A program made the translations under genes and the position numbers. DNA of 64,000 bases from VRUE01 sp963840565 (GTDB taxonomy: Bacteria > Actinomycetota > Thermoleophilia > Solirubrobacterales > 70-9), in the NCBI GenBank assembly GCA_963840565.1, contig CAWIZH010000006.1:62001-126000 (forward strand), written 5' to 3'. Below are positions 42,283-50,149 of this stretch, one piece after another. The notes below the pieces were generated by a model, which saw only the letters and a list, made by a program, of their open reading frames with translations, had not been told where the DNA came from and ran no database searches. Each line of letters starts with the position of its first letter. The stretch's first letter is position 1.

Positions 42283-43309
42283 TGCCGAGGCTCCCGACGG
42301 GATCGATCGCGGTGGGGTCGAAGCTTGGTTTACCGAGCACGTGGCCGGGGTCCAACTGCCGCTCTCTTTCGACCGGATCTCCGGCGGGCACTCGAACCTG
42401 ACTTACGGCGTGCGCGACGCCGGCAGCGGCCGCTGGGCACTGCGCCGGCCGCCGCTCGGCAAGCGCCTCGGCTCGGCCCACGACATGGGGCGCGAGCATC
42501 GGGTCGTCTCGGCGCTGGCGCCGACTCCGGTGCCGGTCGCGCCGATTGCCGGCTTCTGCGAGGACGAGAGCGTCAACGACGCGCCCTTCTACGTGATGGA
42601 GTTCGTCGAGGGCCCGATCCTGCGTGGCCTCGCCGAGGCGAGCGCCTTTCCCGACGAGGCCGACCGCAAGGCGATCGGCGAGCGGGTCGTCGACACCCTG
42701 GTCGAGATCCACGCGGTTGATCCCGACGCCGCCGGCCTCGGCGAGCTCGGCCGCAAGGAGGACTACGTCGCCCGCCAGCTGCACCGCTGGCAGGGCCAGT
42801 GGGAGAAGTCGAAGACGCGCGAGCTGCCGGCGATCGACGCTGTCCACGAGCGGCTAGCCGCCCGCATCCCCGAGCAGGGCCCGGCGACGATCGTCCACGG
42901 CGACTACCGGCTCGACAACATGATCCTCACGCCCGGCGGCGAGGTGGCCGCGGTCGTCGATTGGGAGCTCTGCACCCTGGGCGATCCCCTCGCCGACGTC
43001 GGCCTGCTGATGGTCTACTGGCCCGAGGCGGGGGAGGAGCTGGTCGCCCTCGGTCAGCCGGCGACCCTGGCGCCCGGCTTCCCCAAGCGCGAGGCGTTGA
43101 AGGCCCGCTACGCCGAGCGCTCCGGCCGCGACCTCTCCCAACTCGACTTCTTCATCGCCCTCGGCTACTGGAAGCTGGCGATCATCCTCGAGGGCGTTTA
43201 CGCCCGCTACGCGGCGGGCGGATACGGCAAGGTGGACCCCGGAATCGAAGCCTTCGCCCGCCTCGTCGAGCGCCTCGCCGAGGCAGCCGAGCAGGCCGAG
43301 CGGCGCTGA
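42248..43309 (+). CDS. Aminoglycoside-phosphotransferase-fold kinase (ACAD10/11 N-domain-like)
   Basis: 353 residues from ATG 42248. Kinase-like fold: ISGGHSNLTYGV (nucleotide loop, about 40), ALRRPP with the ATP lysine replaced by Arg, YVMEFVEG (hinge), IVHGDYRLDNMIL (catalytic loop, about 217) and VVDWELCTLGDPLADVGLLM (metal site and ACAD10-like signature, about 237). Related proteins phosphorylate 4-hydroxy acyl-CoAs during beta-oxidation in mammals; the bacterial role is inferred. Acyl-CoA dehydrogenase and acyl-CoA synthetase genes occur elsewhere in the window. Confidence 0.8.
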   Translation: MGDEATGMADGTAEAPDGIDRGGVEAWFTEHVAGVQLPLSFDRISGGHSNLTYGVRDAGSGRWALRRPPLGKRLGSAHDMGREHRVVSALAPTPVPVAPIAGFCEDESVNDAPFYVMEFVEGPILRGLAEASAFPDEADRKAIGERVVDTLVEIHAVDPDAAGLGELGRKEDYVARQLHRWQGQWEKSKTRELPAIDAVHERLAARIPEQGPATIVHGDYRLDNMILTPGGEVAAVVDWELCTLGDPLADVGLLMVYWPEAGEELVALGQPATLAPGFPKREALKARYAERSGRDLSQLDFFIALGYWKLAIILEGVYARYAAGGYGKVDPGIEAFARLVERLAEAAEQAERR

Positions 43310-43331
43310 CGTCGAATAGCGTCCATTCGGC

Positions 43332-43368
43332 TTGACAGCATGAAATCGGCCTGAAAAGGTCCTGCATT
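43332..43368 (+). promoter_or_regulatory. Candidate promoter/leader shared by tandem repeat-protein genes
   Basis: TTGACA (43332-43337) is followed 11 nt later by GCCTGAAAAGGTCCTGCATT (43349-43368). The same 20-mer after a TTGACA recurs at 44197-44234 before the next paralogue. The -10 element is not obvious. Confidence 0.4.
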
Positions 43369-43440
43369 ACTCAGAAATCTGGGTAGAGGCCGTCGCCCCC
43401 TGCGCCGCCTGCTGCTCGTCCCCAACTGCAAGGAGATCCC

Positions 43441-44073
43441 GTGAAGCACATCCGCAGGCGGCTCACGTATGCAAACGTGATGTCGTCGATCGCCGTCTTC
43501 CTCATTCTCGGCGGCGCAACCGCTTTTGCCGCCCAGAAGATCGGCGCCAACGAAATTAAGGCCAACTCGATTGGCACTGGCAAGGTCAAGAAGGAAGCGA
43601 TCACCACTTCGAAGATCAAGAACGGAGCTGTGACCGGCGCAAAGGTCAACCTGGGTAGCCTTGGCAAGGTTCCGAGCGCCTCGAGCGCTGACACCGCGGC
43701 TCTCTCAGCGAATTCTAATGCTCTCGGAGGCCTCGCCCCCTCGGCCTTCGAGCCTCGCGTTCAATGGGCCACCGTGAAATCGGATGGGACTATCCTGGCG
43801 CAATCCGGCGGTATATCGGTCACCGAGGTTTCTACCAATGATTACTTGATCAACTTCGGATCAAGCGTGGTGAATCGAGGCGCGATGGTCTCAGGTCGCT
43901 ATCTAGACCCCGACTTCGAAGTAATAGCGGTCGACGAGCCTTGTGCCGGCCCAGCGAATACGCTGGAATGCCCCCTGGCGGCCGCCAAAAACAATCCCAA
44001 CTATCTGCTTGTGCAGACTCATACCCCTGGGAACGCCGTGGCAGAGGGATTCAACGTCCTCCTAACGCCTTAG
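43441..44073 (+). CDS. Exported repeat protein, T-x-K-I family member 2
   Basis: 210 residues, GTG start with AAGGAGA upstream. Leader KHIRRRLTYANVMSSIAVFL, ILGGATAFAA gives a signal peptide. Short 10-residue repeats follow (IKANSIGTGKVKKEAITTSK), then a spacer and a C-terminal beta-type head with one cysteine pair. First of four tandem paralogues; its leader, start context and signal peptide are nearly the same as those of member 3. Function unknown. Confidence 0.72.
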   Translation: MKHIRRRLTYANVMSSIAVFLILGGATAFAAQKIGANEIKANSIGTGKVKKEAITTSKIKNGAVTGAKVNLGSLGKVPSASSADTAALSANSNALGGLAPSAFEPRVQWATVKSDGTILAQSGGISVTEVSTNDYLINFGSSVVNRGAMVSGRYLDPDFEVIAVDEPCAGPANTLECPLAAAKNNPNYLLVQTHTPGNAVAEGFNVLLTP

Positions 44074-44083
44074 ATCGAACATG

Positions 44084-44126
44084 AATGGAACGGGCGACGC
44101 GGCTTGGGCCGGCCGCCCGTTCCATT
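44084..44126 (+). terminator. Hairpin terminator
   Basis: Perfect 13-bp arms aatggaacgggcg (44084-44096) and cgcccgttccatt (44114-44126), starting 10 nt after the stop of member 2 and ending in TTT. Good intrinsic-type terminator. Confidence 0.7.
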
Positions 44127-44196
44127 TGGCAGGCGTGGGCGGTGCGCACCTCCAGGCAGGTGGACTACCCAAGCGCCCGAAGGCAGTCCATGTAGG

Positions 44197-44234
44197 TTGA
44201 CAATCGGCTACCAAGCCTGAAAAGGTCCTGCATT
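44197..44234 (+). promoter_or_regulatory. Candidate promoter/leader, second copy
   Basis: TTGACA (44197-44202) and, 12 nt later, the block GCCTGAAAAGGTCCTGCATT (44215-44234), identical to the block before member 2. The copy follows a terminator, so member 3 appears to have its own promoter, duplicated with the gene. Confidence 0.4.
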
Positions 44235-44308
44235 CCTCAAAGCTGAGTTGAGGTGGCCGCCCCGTCGCGGCCAGCCTGCTGCTCATCCCCCACAGCAAGG
44301 AGAGTCTT

Positions 44309-44959
44309 GTGAAGCAGATCCGCAAGCGGCTCACGTACGCAAACGTGATGTCCTCGATCGCCGTTTTTCTGATCCTCGGAGGCGCCACCGCCTTTGCCGC
44401 GAAGAAGATCGGCGCCAACGAACTGAAGGGCAATTCGGTCAAGACCGGCAAGATCGTCAAGGAAGCAGTGACGACGAGCAAGATCAAGCAAAACGCCGTC
44501 AATACCTCCAGGATCGCCGACAATTCCATCACCACTGCCAAGATCGTGAACGACGCGGTGACGGGCGACAAGGTCAAGGAGTCGAGTCTTTCCGAGGTAC
44601 CCAGTGCGAACAAAGCGAACACTGCGGCGTCGGCGACCCTGGCTGAATCCGCTCAGCCTCAGGTGTTCGCGAAGGTCAATACGAATGGCACGGTGGATGC
44701 AGCGAACTCGAAGGGACTGACCAGTGCCAACGTGACCACTCCCGCAGGCGAAGGCGTCTACTGCATTTCCGTACCGGCATTTGTGCCGCGTGGCGGCCAG
44801 GTGACAACGCAGTTCGGCGGCACCGGCGGAACCACTGCGCAGATCACAATCGGTGGCACGGGTAACTGCCCGGCCCCCCTGGTGCAGGTTCTGACCTGGA
44901 CCGGCGGAGCGACGCCGACCGCGAGCAATCTCACGTTCTACGTGGAGCTCTATCACTAG
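44309..44959 (+). CDS. Exported repeat protein, T-x-K-I family member 3
   Basis: 216 residues, GTG start after AAGGAGA. Leader KQIRKRLTYANVMSSIAVFL almost matches member 2. Repeats of N-S/A-V-x-T-x-K-I-x-x type (VKTGKIVKEAVTTSKIKQNA; VNTSRIADNSITTAKIVNDA) run from about 35 to 95, followed by a beta head with CISVPAFVPRG and GNCPAPLV. Likely secreted or surface stalk-and-head protein. Terminator at 44984. Confidence 0.72.
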   Translation: MKQIRKRLTYANVMSSIAVFLILGGATAFAAKKIGANELKGNSVKTGKIVKEAVTTSKIKQNAVNTSRIADNSITTAKIVNDAVTGDKVKESSLSEVPSANKANTAASATLAESAQPQVFAKVNTNGTVDAANSKGLTSANVTTPAGEGVYCISVPAFVPRGGQVTTQFGGTGGTTAQITIGGTGNCPAPLVQVLTWTGGATPTASNLTFYVELYH

Positions 44960-44983
44960 CATTGAGCGAGATCTAGGTTCTCA

Positions 44984-45013
44984 GGGGGGCCGGGGTGGAC
45001 ATCCCGGCCCCCC
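44984..45013 (+). terminator. Hairpin terminator
   Basis: ggggggccggg (44984-44994) pairs with cccggcccccc (45003-45013) around gtggacat, 24 nt after the stop of member 3 and 20 nt before the ATG of member 4. Outside it, CTAGGTT and AACCTAG also pair, extending the structure to the ribosome site of member 4, so attenuation is possible. Confidence 0.6.
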
Positions 45014-45033
45014 GGTCTAACCTAGGAAGGGCG

Positions 45034-45648
45034 ATGAAGCAGATCCGTAAGCGCCTTACCTACGCAAACGTGATGTCCTCGGTCGCCGTCTTCCTGATCC
45101 TCGGCGGCGGGGCTGCCTTTGCCGCGAAGAAGATCGGTCGCAATCAGCTCAGGGGTGGCTCGGTCACGACGACCAAGATCAAGCGGAACGCCGTGACCAC
45201 GTCGAAGATCAAGTCGAGCGCGATCACGACTGCGAAGATCGCCAAGGGCGCGGTGACGAACGGAAAGATCGCTGCAGGCTCGGTCGACGCAACCAAGCTC
45301 GCCGCCGGTTTCGTGTCCCCTGCCGCGGAAAAGCTGACGCACTCGGCCAACGTCTCCTTTGAAGGCACGGTTCTCGCCGGCAGCCTGGGGATCGCCCAGG
45401 CGAACGTCGCCCACGCCTCGACCGGCTTCTACTGTTTCTCCGGCCTCAGCCCCGCCCCGGTTGGAGGGGTGGCGACGATCGACTACTCCGAGGCCGGCGA
45501 AGACGTCGAGATTCAGCTCGATACCGGCCAGGGCCCCGTTTGCCCAGCTGGAACGCAGGCATTCGTCAATACGCGAGTCGGAACCAGTAAAGCGGCCAAA
45601 GTCACGAATCCACCCCTTGACGCCGGGTTCTTCGTGCTTCTCTACTAG
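45034..45648 (+). CDS. Exported repeat protein, T-x-K-I family member 4
   Basis: 204 residues from ATG 45034 (AGGAAGG upstream); an in-frame start at 44995 would lie within the terminator and is not used. Leader KQIRKRLTYANVMSSVAVFL. Repeats VTTTKIKRNAVTTSKIKSSA and ITTAKIAKGAVTNGKIAAGS show the 10-residue period very clearly, then a head with CFSGLSPAP and VCPAGTQAF. Confidence 0.72.
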   Translation: MKQIRKRLTYANVMSSVAVFLILGGGAAFAAKKIGRNQLRGGSVTTTKIKRNAVTTSKIKSSAITTAKIAKGAVTNGKIAAGSVDATKLAAGFVSPAAEKLTHSANVSFEGTVLAGSLGIAQANVAHASTGFYCFSGLSPAPVGGVATIDYSEAGEDVEIQLDTGQGPVCPAGTQAFVNTRVGTSKAAKVTNPPLDAGFFVLLY

Positions 45649-45683
45649 CTTCGACCGTCGTCCCGATTATCCAAGGAGGCTTC

Positions 45684-46439
45684 GTGAAGCAGATCCGTCA
45701 GCGCCTGACCTACGCCAATGTCGTTTCGACCCTTGCCCTCATTCTCGTCGTCGGCGGTGCCACGGCGATTGCTGCTCGGGTCCCCAAGCACAGCGTTGGG
45801 CCCCATCAGCTCAGGTCCAACGCGGTGACGACGACGAAGATCAAGGCGAACGCGATTACCACGCGGAAGATCAAGAAAAACGCGATCACAGGGGTCAAGA
45901 TCAAAGACAAAGCGATCAAAAGCGAAAAGCTGGATGACAACGCGGTGACGACGGCGAAGATAGCCGGCAAAGCGGTGACCGGGGCCAAGATCGACGCGGC
46001 GACGACGCCCTTCGGCCGGATCGTGCAGGAAGCGCGCGCCAACTCGACCAGGGCGCTTCCGGTCGGGGTCGTGACCGTGTACCCGCTGCAGTCGAACATT
46101 TACACGCAGCCGGCCGGGCGCGACGACACCTACCTCGGACAGCTCGAAGTCGTGATCCCCGAATCCTGCACCGGCACGAGGAAAGTCATCGCCGGCCTGC
46201 TCGTCGATCCGGTCGATCCGAGCGCGCCCACGGAGGAAGAATTCGTCGCGACCCGCAACTTCCAGGACACCGGAACGGACCCGGTGACGGCGCGGATCAG
46301 CATCGGCCCGGCGGCCGGCTTCCAGCCCGCGAAAGCGACCACACACTCGCTCTACCTGGCGGCGCTGACCAGCTGCGGAGGCGGCGGGAGTGGCATTACG
46401 GCGACCTCCGGCGGCATCGACGTGATCGGCACCGAATAG
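45684..46439 (+). CDS. Exported repeat protein, T-x-K-I family member 5
   Basis: 251 residues, GTG start with CAAGGAGG. Leader KQIRQRLTYANVVSTLALIL has diverged more than the others and the signal peptide ends IAARVPK. Repeats VTTTKIKANAITTRKIKKNA and VTTAKIAGKAVTGAKIDAAT precede a larger head (about 110-250) ending CGGGGSGITATSGG. No terminator lies between members 4 and 5 (36-nt gap), so they are probably co-transcribed. Confidence 0.7.
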   Translation: MKQIRQRLTYANVVSTLALILVVGGATAIAARVPKHSVGPHQLRSNAVTTTKIKANAITTRKIKKNAITGVKIKDKAIKSEKLDDNAVTTAKIAGKAVTGAKIDAATTPFGRIVQEARANSTRALPVGVVTVYPLQSNIYTQPAGRDDTYLGQLEVVIPESCTGTRKVIAGLLVDPVDPSAPTEEEFVATRNFQDTGTDPVTARISIGPAAGFQPAKATTHSLYLAALTSCGGGGSGITATSGGIDVIGTE

Positions 46440-46451
46440 GCCAGGGTCCCT

Positions 46452-46889
46452 TCAACCGATCAGCGTGGCGACCGCTCGTTCGTCCGTCGGGTCTATGCGC
46501 TCCAGGCCTCTGACTTCGTCGAAAGCACGATCGGTGGCGAGGATGACATCGATGCCACGGTTGAGCGCGACGGCCGCGAAGACGGCGTCGCGGGCGTCGA
46601 GGCGAGGGTTGGTCTCGAAAAGGTCGATGCCGCGGAGCACGTCGGTTGGCTCGAGCGGGTGCAAGCGGCATAGGACAGCGGCCGTCTTGGCGGCATCTGC
46701 GGCTTCGCCCCGATCGCCGGTACGCCGGAAACGTTGGTGTGCCAGCTCCTGGAGGAGGTCAGTGCTTGCCTCCCCCTTGAGATCTTCGCTTCCCCCTAGC
46801 CGCATGATCTCGCGACAGGGCTCGCGGTAGGAATGTTCGCGGCCCATCGCGTAGATGAAGATCGAGGTGTCGTAGAGAAAGCGCCTCAA
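46452..46889 (-). CDS. PIN-domain toxin, VapC-like
   Basis: 145 residues. Acidic PIN residues: Asp in LYDTSIFIYA (7), Glu in LLQELAHQRF (about 48), Asp in LDARDAVFAA (about 100) and Asp in ILATDRAFDE (about 118). VapC toxins are Mg-dependent RNases, often cutting tRNA or 23S rRNA. The start overlaps the antitoxin end by 4 nt (ATGA), the usual arrangement. Confidence 0.85.
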   Translation of the reverse strand: MRRFLYDTSIFIYAMGREHSYREPCREIMRLGGSEDLKGEASTDLLQELAHQRFRRTGDRGEAADAAKTAAVLCRLHPLEPTDVLRGIDLFETNPRLDARDAVFAAVALNRGIDVILATDRAFDEVRGLERIDPTDERAVATLIG

Positions 46890-47158
46890 GCGCCTTCCAA
46901 TTTGCGCATTCGGGCGTCGAGCATGTCGCGCTTCTGTTCCTCCCAGTCAGGCTCCGGTCCCTCTCCGGGCGGCGGTGGCATTGCGAGTAGGCGGCGCGCG
47001 GCGGCGGCCCGGTCGGAACTTTCTCCCGGGAACTCGTGGTCAATCGCCCGCCTGACCAACTCGCCGACAGGCGTGCCCATTCGCTCTGATTCACGCGCCA
47101 GCAACTCGAAGCGCTCATCGTCAACCAGTACCTGTAGGCGCCGATTTAGCATGCACAT
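46886..47158 (-). CDS. Ribbon-helix-helix antitoxin, VapB-like
   Basis: 90 residues (ATG 47158; ATG 47152 is an equally good start). The N-terminal RRLQVLVDDERFELLARESE is a ribbon-helix-helix DNA-binding domain, and the charged C-terminus (EEQKRDMLDARMRKLEGA) is the likely toxin-binding tail. The start codon lies inside a palindromic operator (47152-47185), consistent with autorepression. Confidence 0.8.
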   Translation of the reverse strand: MCMLNRRLQVLVDDERFELLARESERMGTPVGELVRRAIDHEFPGESSDRAAAARRLLAMPPPPGEGPEPDWEEQKRDMLDARMRKLEGA

Positions 47159-47185
47159 ACCTTAGCAGGCTGGTATGTGCATACC
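47152..47185. promoter_or_regulatory. Putative VapB operator
   Basis: tgcacatacc (47152-47161) and ggtatgtgca (47172-47181) are a perfect inverted repeat; the right half also belongs to a second palindrome GGTATG-TG-CATACC (47172-47185). Three half-sites with even spacing overlap the vapB start codon. Confidence 0.6.
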
Positions 47186-47188
47186 TGC

Positions 47189-48451
47189 TCAGATCGCCCG
47201 GCGCGGGTGCTTCGGGTCCAGCTCGCCGCTGGCCTCGGCTTCGGCGCGCTTGGCCCAGCGGTTGAGCTCGCGGCGGGCTAGGACCATCTTGTGGACCTCG
47301 TCGGGGCCGTCGGCCAGGCGCAGCATGCGGCTGAAACGCCAGAGGGCGGCCAGGGGGGTGTCGTCGGTCATGCCGAGCGAGCCGTGGACTTGAATTGAGC
47401 GGTCGAGGACGTTCATGACTATGTTGGCGGCGACGATCTTGATTGCCGAGATCGCCTGGCGGGCGGCGCGCTTGCCCTCGGTGTCCATCTTCCAGGCGGC
47501 GTAGAGGGTGAGCAGGCGGGCTTGGTCGATCTCCATCCGCGAGGCGGCGATCGCCTCCTGGACGAACTGCTTGTCGGCGAGCGGGCCGCCGAATGCCTGG
47601 CGCTCGTTGGCGCGGCGGCACATCATCTCCAAGGCTCGCTCGGCGGTGCCGATCGCGCGCATGCAGTGGTGGATGCGGCCGGGGCCGAGGCGGTCCTGGG
47701 CGACGACGAAGCCCCCTCCCTGGCTGCCGAGCAGGTTGGCGGCGGGGACGCGGCATTCTTCGTAGCGGATCTCGCAGTGGCCGGGACCTTTGTCGTGGCC
47801 CATCACCGGGATCGGCCGCACGAGGTTGAAGCCCGGCGCGTCGGTCGGCACGCAGATCATCGAGGCGCGGGCGTAGGGGTTGGCCTCGGGGTCGGTGACG
47901 ACCATCGCGATTGCCAGGTCGGCGCCGACGGCGCCCGAGGTGAACCACTTGTGGCCGTCGATCACCCACTCATCGCCATCGAGCACGGCGCGCGCTTGCA
48001 GCAGGGTCGGGTCCGAGCCGGAGACCTCGGGCTCGGTCATCGAGAAGCAGGAGCGGATCTGCCCCTCGAGCAGTGGCTCCAGCCACCTTTCCTTCTGCTC
48101 GTCAGTGCCGTGCTCGGCGAGGATCTCCATATTGCCGGTGTCCGGCGCGGCGCAGTTGAAGGCCATCGGCGCGGCCACCGGGCTGCGCCCCATCTCCTCG
48201 CAGAGCAGGCCGTACTCCCAGTTGGTCAGCCCCGGCCCGAAGCGCTCCTCCGGCATGAAGAGGTTCCAGAGTCCCTCGCCCCTCGCCTTCTCGCGGATCT
48301 CGACCAGGATCTTGGGGAAGGGGACGCCGGGCGCGACCTCGGCGTCGAGCGCCTCCATGATCTCCCGCTCCTGGGGGTAGATCTCGGCGTCGATGAAGTC
48401 GAGGATGCGCTCGCGCAGGGTCTCGACCTGGGGGCTGGGCGTGAAGTCCAT
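47189..48451 (-). CDS. Acyl-CoA dehydrogenase
   Basis: 420 residues. FAD/substrate motifs: CFSMTEPEVSGSDPTLLQAR (about 135-154), WVIDGHKWFTSGA (about 166) and C-terminal QVHGSLGMTDDTPLAALWRF, then RMLRLADGPDEVHK. The N-terminus FIDAEIYPQEREIMEAL and overall size fit the longer ACAD10/11 or FadE-like group. Oxidises acyl-CoA to enoyl-CoA; the chain length is unknown. It ends 3 nt from the vapB operator, so its transcript runs towards vapBC. Confidence 0.87.
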   Translation of the reverse strand: MDFTPSPQVETLRERILDFIDAEIYPQEREIMEALDAEVAPGVPFPKILVEIREKARGEGLWNLFMPEERFGPGLTNWEYGLLCEEMGRSPVAAPMAFNCAAPDTGNMEILAEHGTDEQKERWLEPLLEGQIRSCFSMTEPEVSGSDPTLLQARAVLDGDEWVIDGHKWFTSGAVGADLAIAMVVTDPEANPYARASMICVPTDAPGFNLVRPIPVMGHDKGPGHCEIRYEECRVPAANLLGSQGGGFVVAQDRLGPGRIHHCMRAIGTAERALEMMCRRANERQAFGGPLADKQFVQEAIAASRMEIDQARLLTLYAAWKMDTEGKRAARQAISAIKIVAANIVMNVLDRSIQVHGSLGMTDDTPLAALWRFSRMLRLADGPDEVHKMVLARRELNRWAKRAEAEASGELDPKHPRRAI

Positions 48452-48503
48452 CTGGCTGCGTCCTCTCCTCGGGGCTGGTCGCCGAACGCTACCGCCAGCC
48501 CGG

Positions 48504-48549
48504 TGACTTCGCCTTTAGTGGGCCATATGGACGCATAAAGGCGAAGTCA
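48504..48549. repeat. Palindrome over the RibD-like stop codon
   Basis: tgacttcgccttta (48504-48517) pairs perfectly with taaaggcgaagtca (48536-48549) around an 18-nt loop. The right arm on the minus strand supplies the TGA stop of the RibD-like gene. It lies in the gap before the acyl-CoA dehydrogenase start (48451). Confidence 0.75.
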
Positions 48550-49122
48550 GCGGGCGGTTGTGCGACGCCGGTAGCGGGCGAAGAGCTCGCTGTCTTGCTC
48601 CAGCAGCCAGGCCAGCTCCAGCTCGGCGATCTCGGGCAGCGGCCCCTCGACAATGCGCGGTGCCTCGCCGCCGACCAGCTTCGGCGCGATGGTCAGAAAC
48701 AGCTCGTCAACCAGTCCCGCTGCCTGCAGGGCGCCGTGAAGCGTCGGGCCGCCCTCGCAGAGCAGTGCTCTGACGCCTTCCTCGCGAAGCGAGCGGAGCA
48801 GGGCCGCGAGGTCGACTCGGCCCTCCGGCCCGCTCTCCACCACGACCAGACGCTTCTCGAGCCCGGCGTAGCGCTCGGCCCGCATCGTGCCGGCGCCGAT
48901 CATCACCGCGTCGAAGCGGGTGCGCAGTCCGACCAGCATCGACGTGTCGGCGTCCGAGCCGATCGGGCCCGAGACGCCGCCGATCGTCGCTCGGCCATCG
49001 ACCGTGGCGGCGAAGTTGACCGCGACGAAGGGGCGGTCGTCGGGCGCGCTATCCCCCGGCCGGTAGTTCTCGAGCTGCACGTCGACCGCTGTCGGCCCGG
49101 GATTAGGCAGTAGCCGCTGCAC
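48547..49122 (-). CDS. RibD C-terminal/dihydrofolate-reductase-fold protein
   Basis: 191 residues. VNFAATVDGRATIGGVSGPI (about 34-53), DAVMIGAGTMRAERYAG (about 70) and LLCEGGPTLHGALQAAGLVD, ELFLTIAPKLVGG (about 120-153) are the NADPH and substrate motifs of the RibD_C family (pyrimidine reductase-like). About 30 residues normally found between the RAERY motif and the EGGP motif are missing, so this is a compact version. Whether it acts in riboflavin synthesis cannot be told; no other rib gene is nearby. Confidence 0.75.
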   Translation of the reverse strand: MQRLLPNPGPTAVDVQLENYRPGDSAPDDRPFVAVNFAATVDGRATIGGVSGPIGSDADTSMLVGLRTRFDAVMIGAGTMRAERYAGLEKRLVVVESGPEGRVDLAALLRSLREEGVRALLCEGGPTLHGALQAAGLVDELFLTIAPKLVGGEAPRIVEGPLPEIAELELAWLLEQDSELFARYRRRTTAR

Positions 49123-49138
49123 CGCGAGCAGACACTAC

Positions 49139-50128
49139 TCAGGAGTAGTCGTGCCAGCCGGCGAACTCGCGGCCGGCGAACTTCTGTAGCCCGGCGACGT
49201 CAGCGCTGTAGCGGCCGCGCACGGTCTCGAAGAGGTCGTCGGGGAGCTTTGGCTTCGGCGCCGGCGGCTTCTCGGGGTCGTGCACGAGCTTCTCGACCCG
49301 CCAGCGCAATGGCTCCGGCAGGCGGTCGAAGTTACGGTCGAAGGAGCGGAAGCCCGGCAGCTTGATCAGCTTCTCCATGAATTGGTATTTGTCACCCTCC
49401 TTGGCCCCTGACTTCTCCCACTCGCGGTCGAACTGCTCCGAGGTGAAGGTCTCATCGACGCCCGCGAAGGCGAAGGCCTTGCGCATCGTCTCCTCGCGTT
49501 CGCTCTGCAGCTCCTCCTGGGTGATGATCTCGATCTGCTCGCGCTCGAACAGCTCCAGGTAGGGCTGCAGCTGCATCCAGTACATCGAGCGCTGGATGTA
49601 GGAGGAGTCGGGCTGGGAGAGGGTCGCGACCATCTCGCGGGTCTCGTAGCCGGCGCCGGTCGCGTGCACCCAGTGGGAGAGGATGCGCTTGATCGGGTCG
49701 CGCACCATGTAGAGCAGGCGGGCGTCGGGACAGTGCTCGTGGATGCGCTCGGGGACGCCGGTGAAGCGCGGCAGGTTGGTGTAGTGCGGGGAGGACTCGC
49801 CGCGCACCTTGAAGCGGTCGTCGAAGCGGCTCGCGTACCAGTCGAGGCCAAGGTCCCAGTTGAGCTCCTCGGCGAAGAAGTTGAGCTCCTTCGGCTTCGA
49901 CATCTGGATTTCGGGGTGGAGGCCGAGGTAATGGTGGATGCTGGTCGTGCCGCACTTGAGGCCGCCGATGATGATCAGGTTGGGCAGCTCGGCGTGGCGC
50001 TTGCGCCGGCGGCGGAAGCGACTTTTGCGATCGGCGCTGTAGCGCTCGCGGGCACGCGCGCACATCGCCTCGTCGGCGGGGTCGCGGGGGGCCTTCGCAG
50101 TGGCGATCTGGGTCTCGGCCTCTGACAC
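49139..50128 (-). CDS. Sulfotransferase domain protein
   Basis: 329 residues. 5'-PAPS loop LIIIGGLKCGTTSIHHYLGL (about 50-69), then KPKELNFFAEE and the 3'-phosphate motif YMVRDPIKRILSHWVHA (about 140-156) mark a PAPS-dependent sulfotransferase of the heparan/Stf type. Acceptor unknown; mycobacterial relatives sulfate glycolipids. It is divergent from the flippase-like gene 21 nt away, which may suggest a shared cell-envelope role (inference). Confidence 0.82.
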   Translation of the reverse strand: MSEAETQIATAKAPRDPADEAMCARARERYSADRKSRFRRRRKRHAELPNLIIIGGLKCGTTSIHHYLGLHPEIQMSKPKELNFFAEELNWDLGLDWYASRFDDRFKVRGESSPHYTNLPRFTGVPERIHEHCPDARLLYMVRDPIKRILSHWVHATGAGYETREMVATLSQPDSSYIQRSMYWMQLQPYLELFEREQIEIITQEELQSEREETMRKAFAFAGVDETFTSEQFDREWEKSGAKEGDKYQFMEKLIKLPGFRSFDRNFDRLPEPLRWRVEKLVHDPEKPPAPKPKLPDDLFETVRGRYSADVAGLQKFAGREFAGWHDYS

Positions 50129-50149
50129 GAGCGGGCTAGTCTAGCTGCG

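Noticed and set aside
43441..46439. Collagen-like proteins
   Set aside because: The repeats have a 10-residue period with Thr-x-Lys-Ile and lack Gly-x-y triplets.
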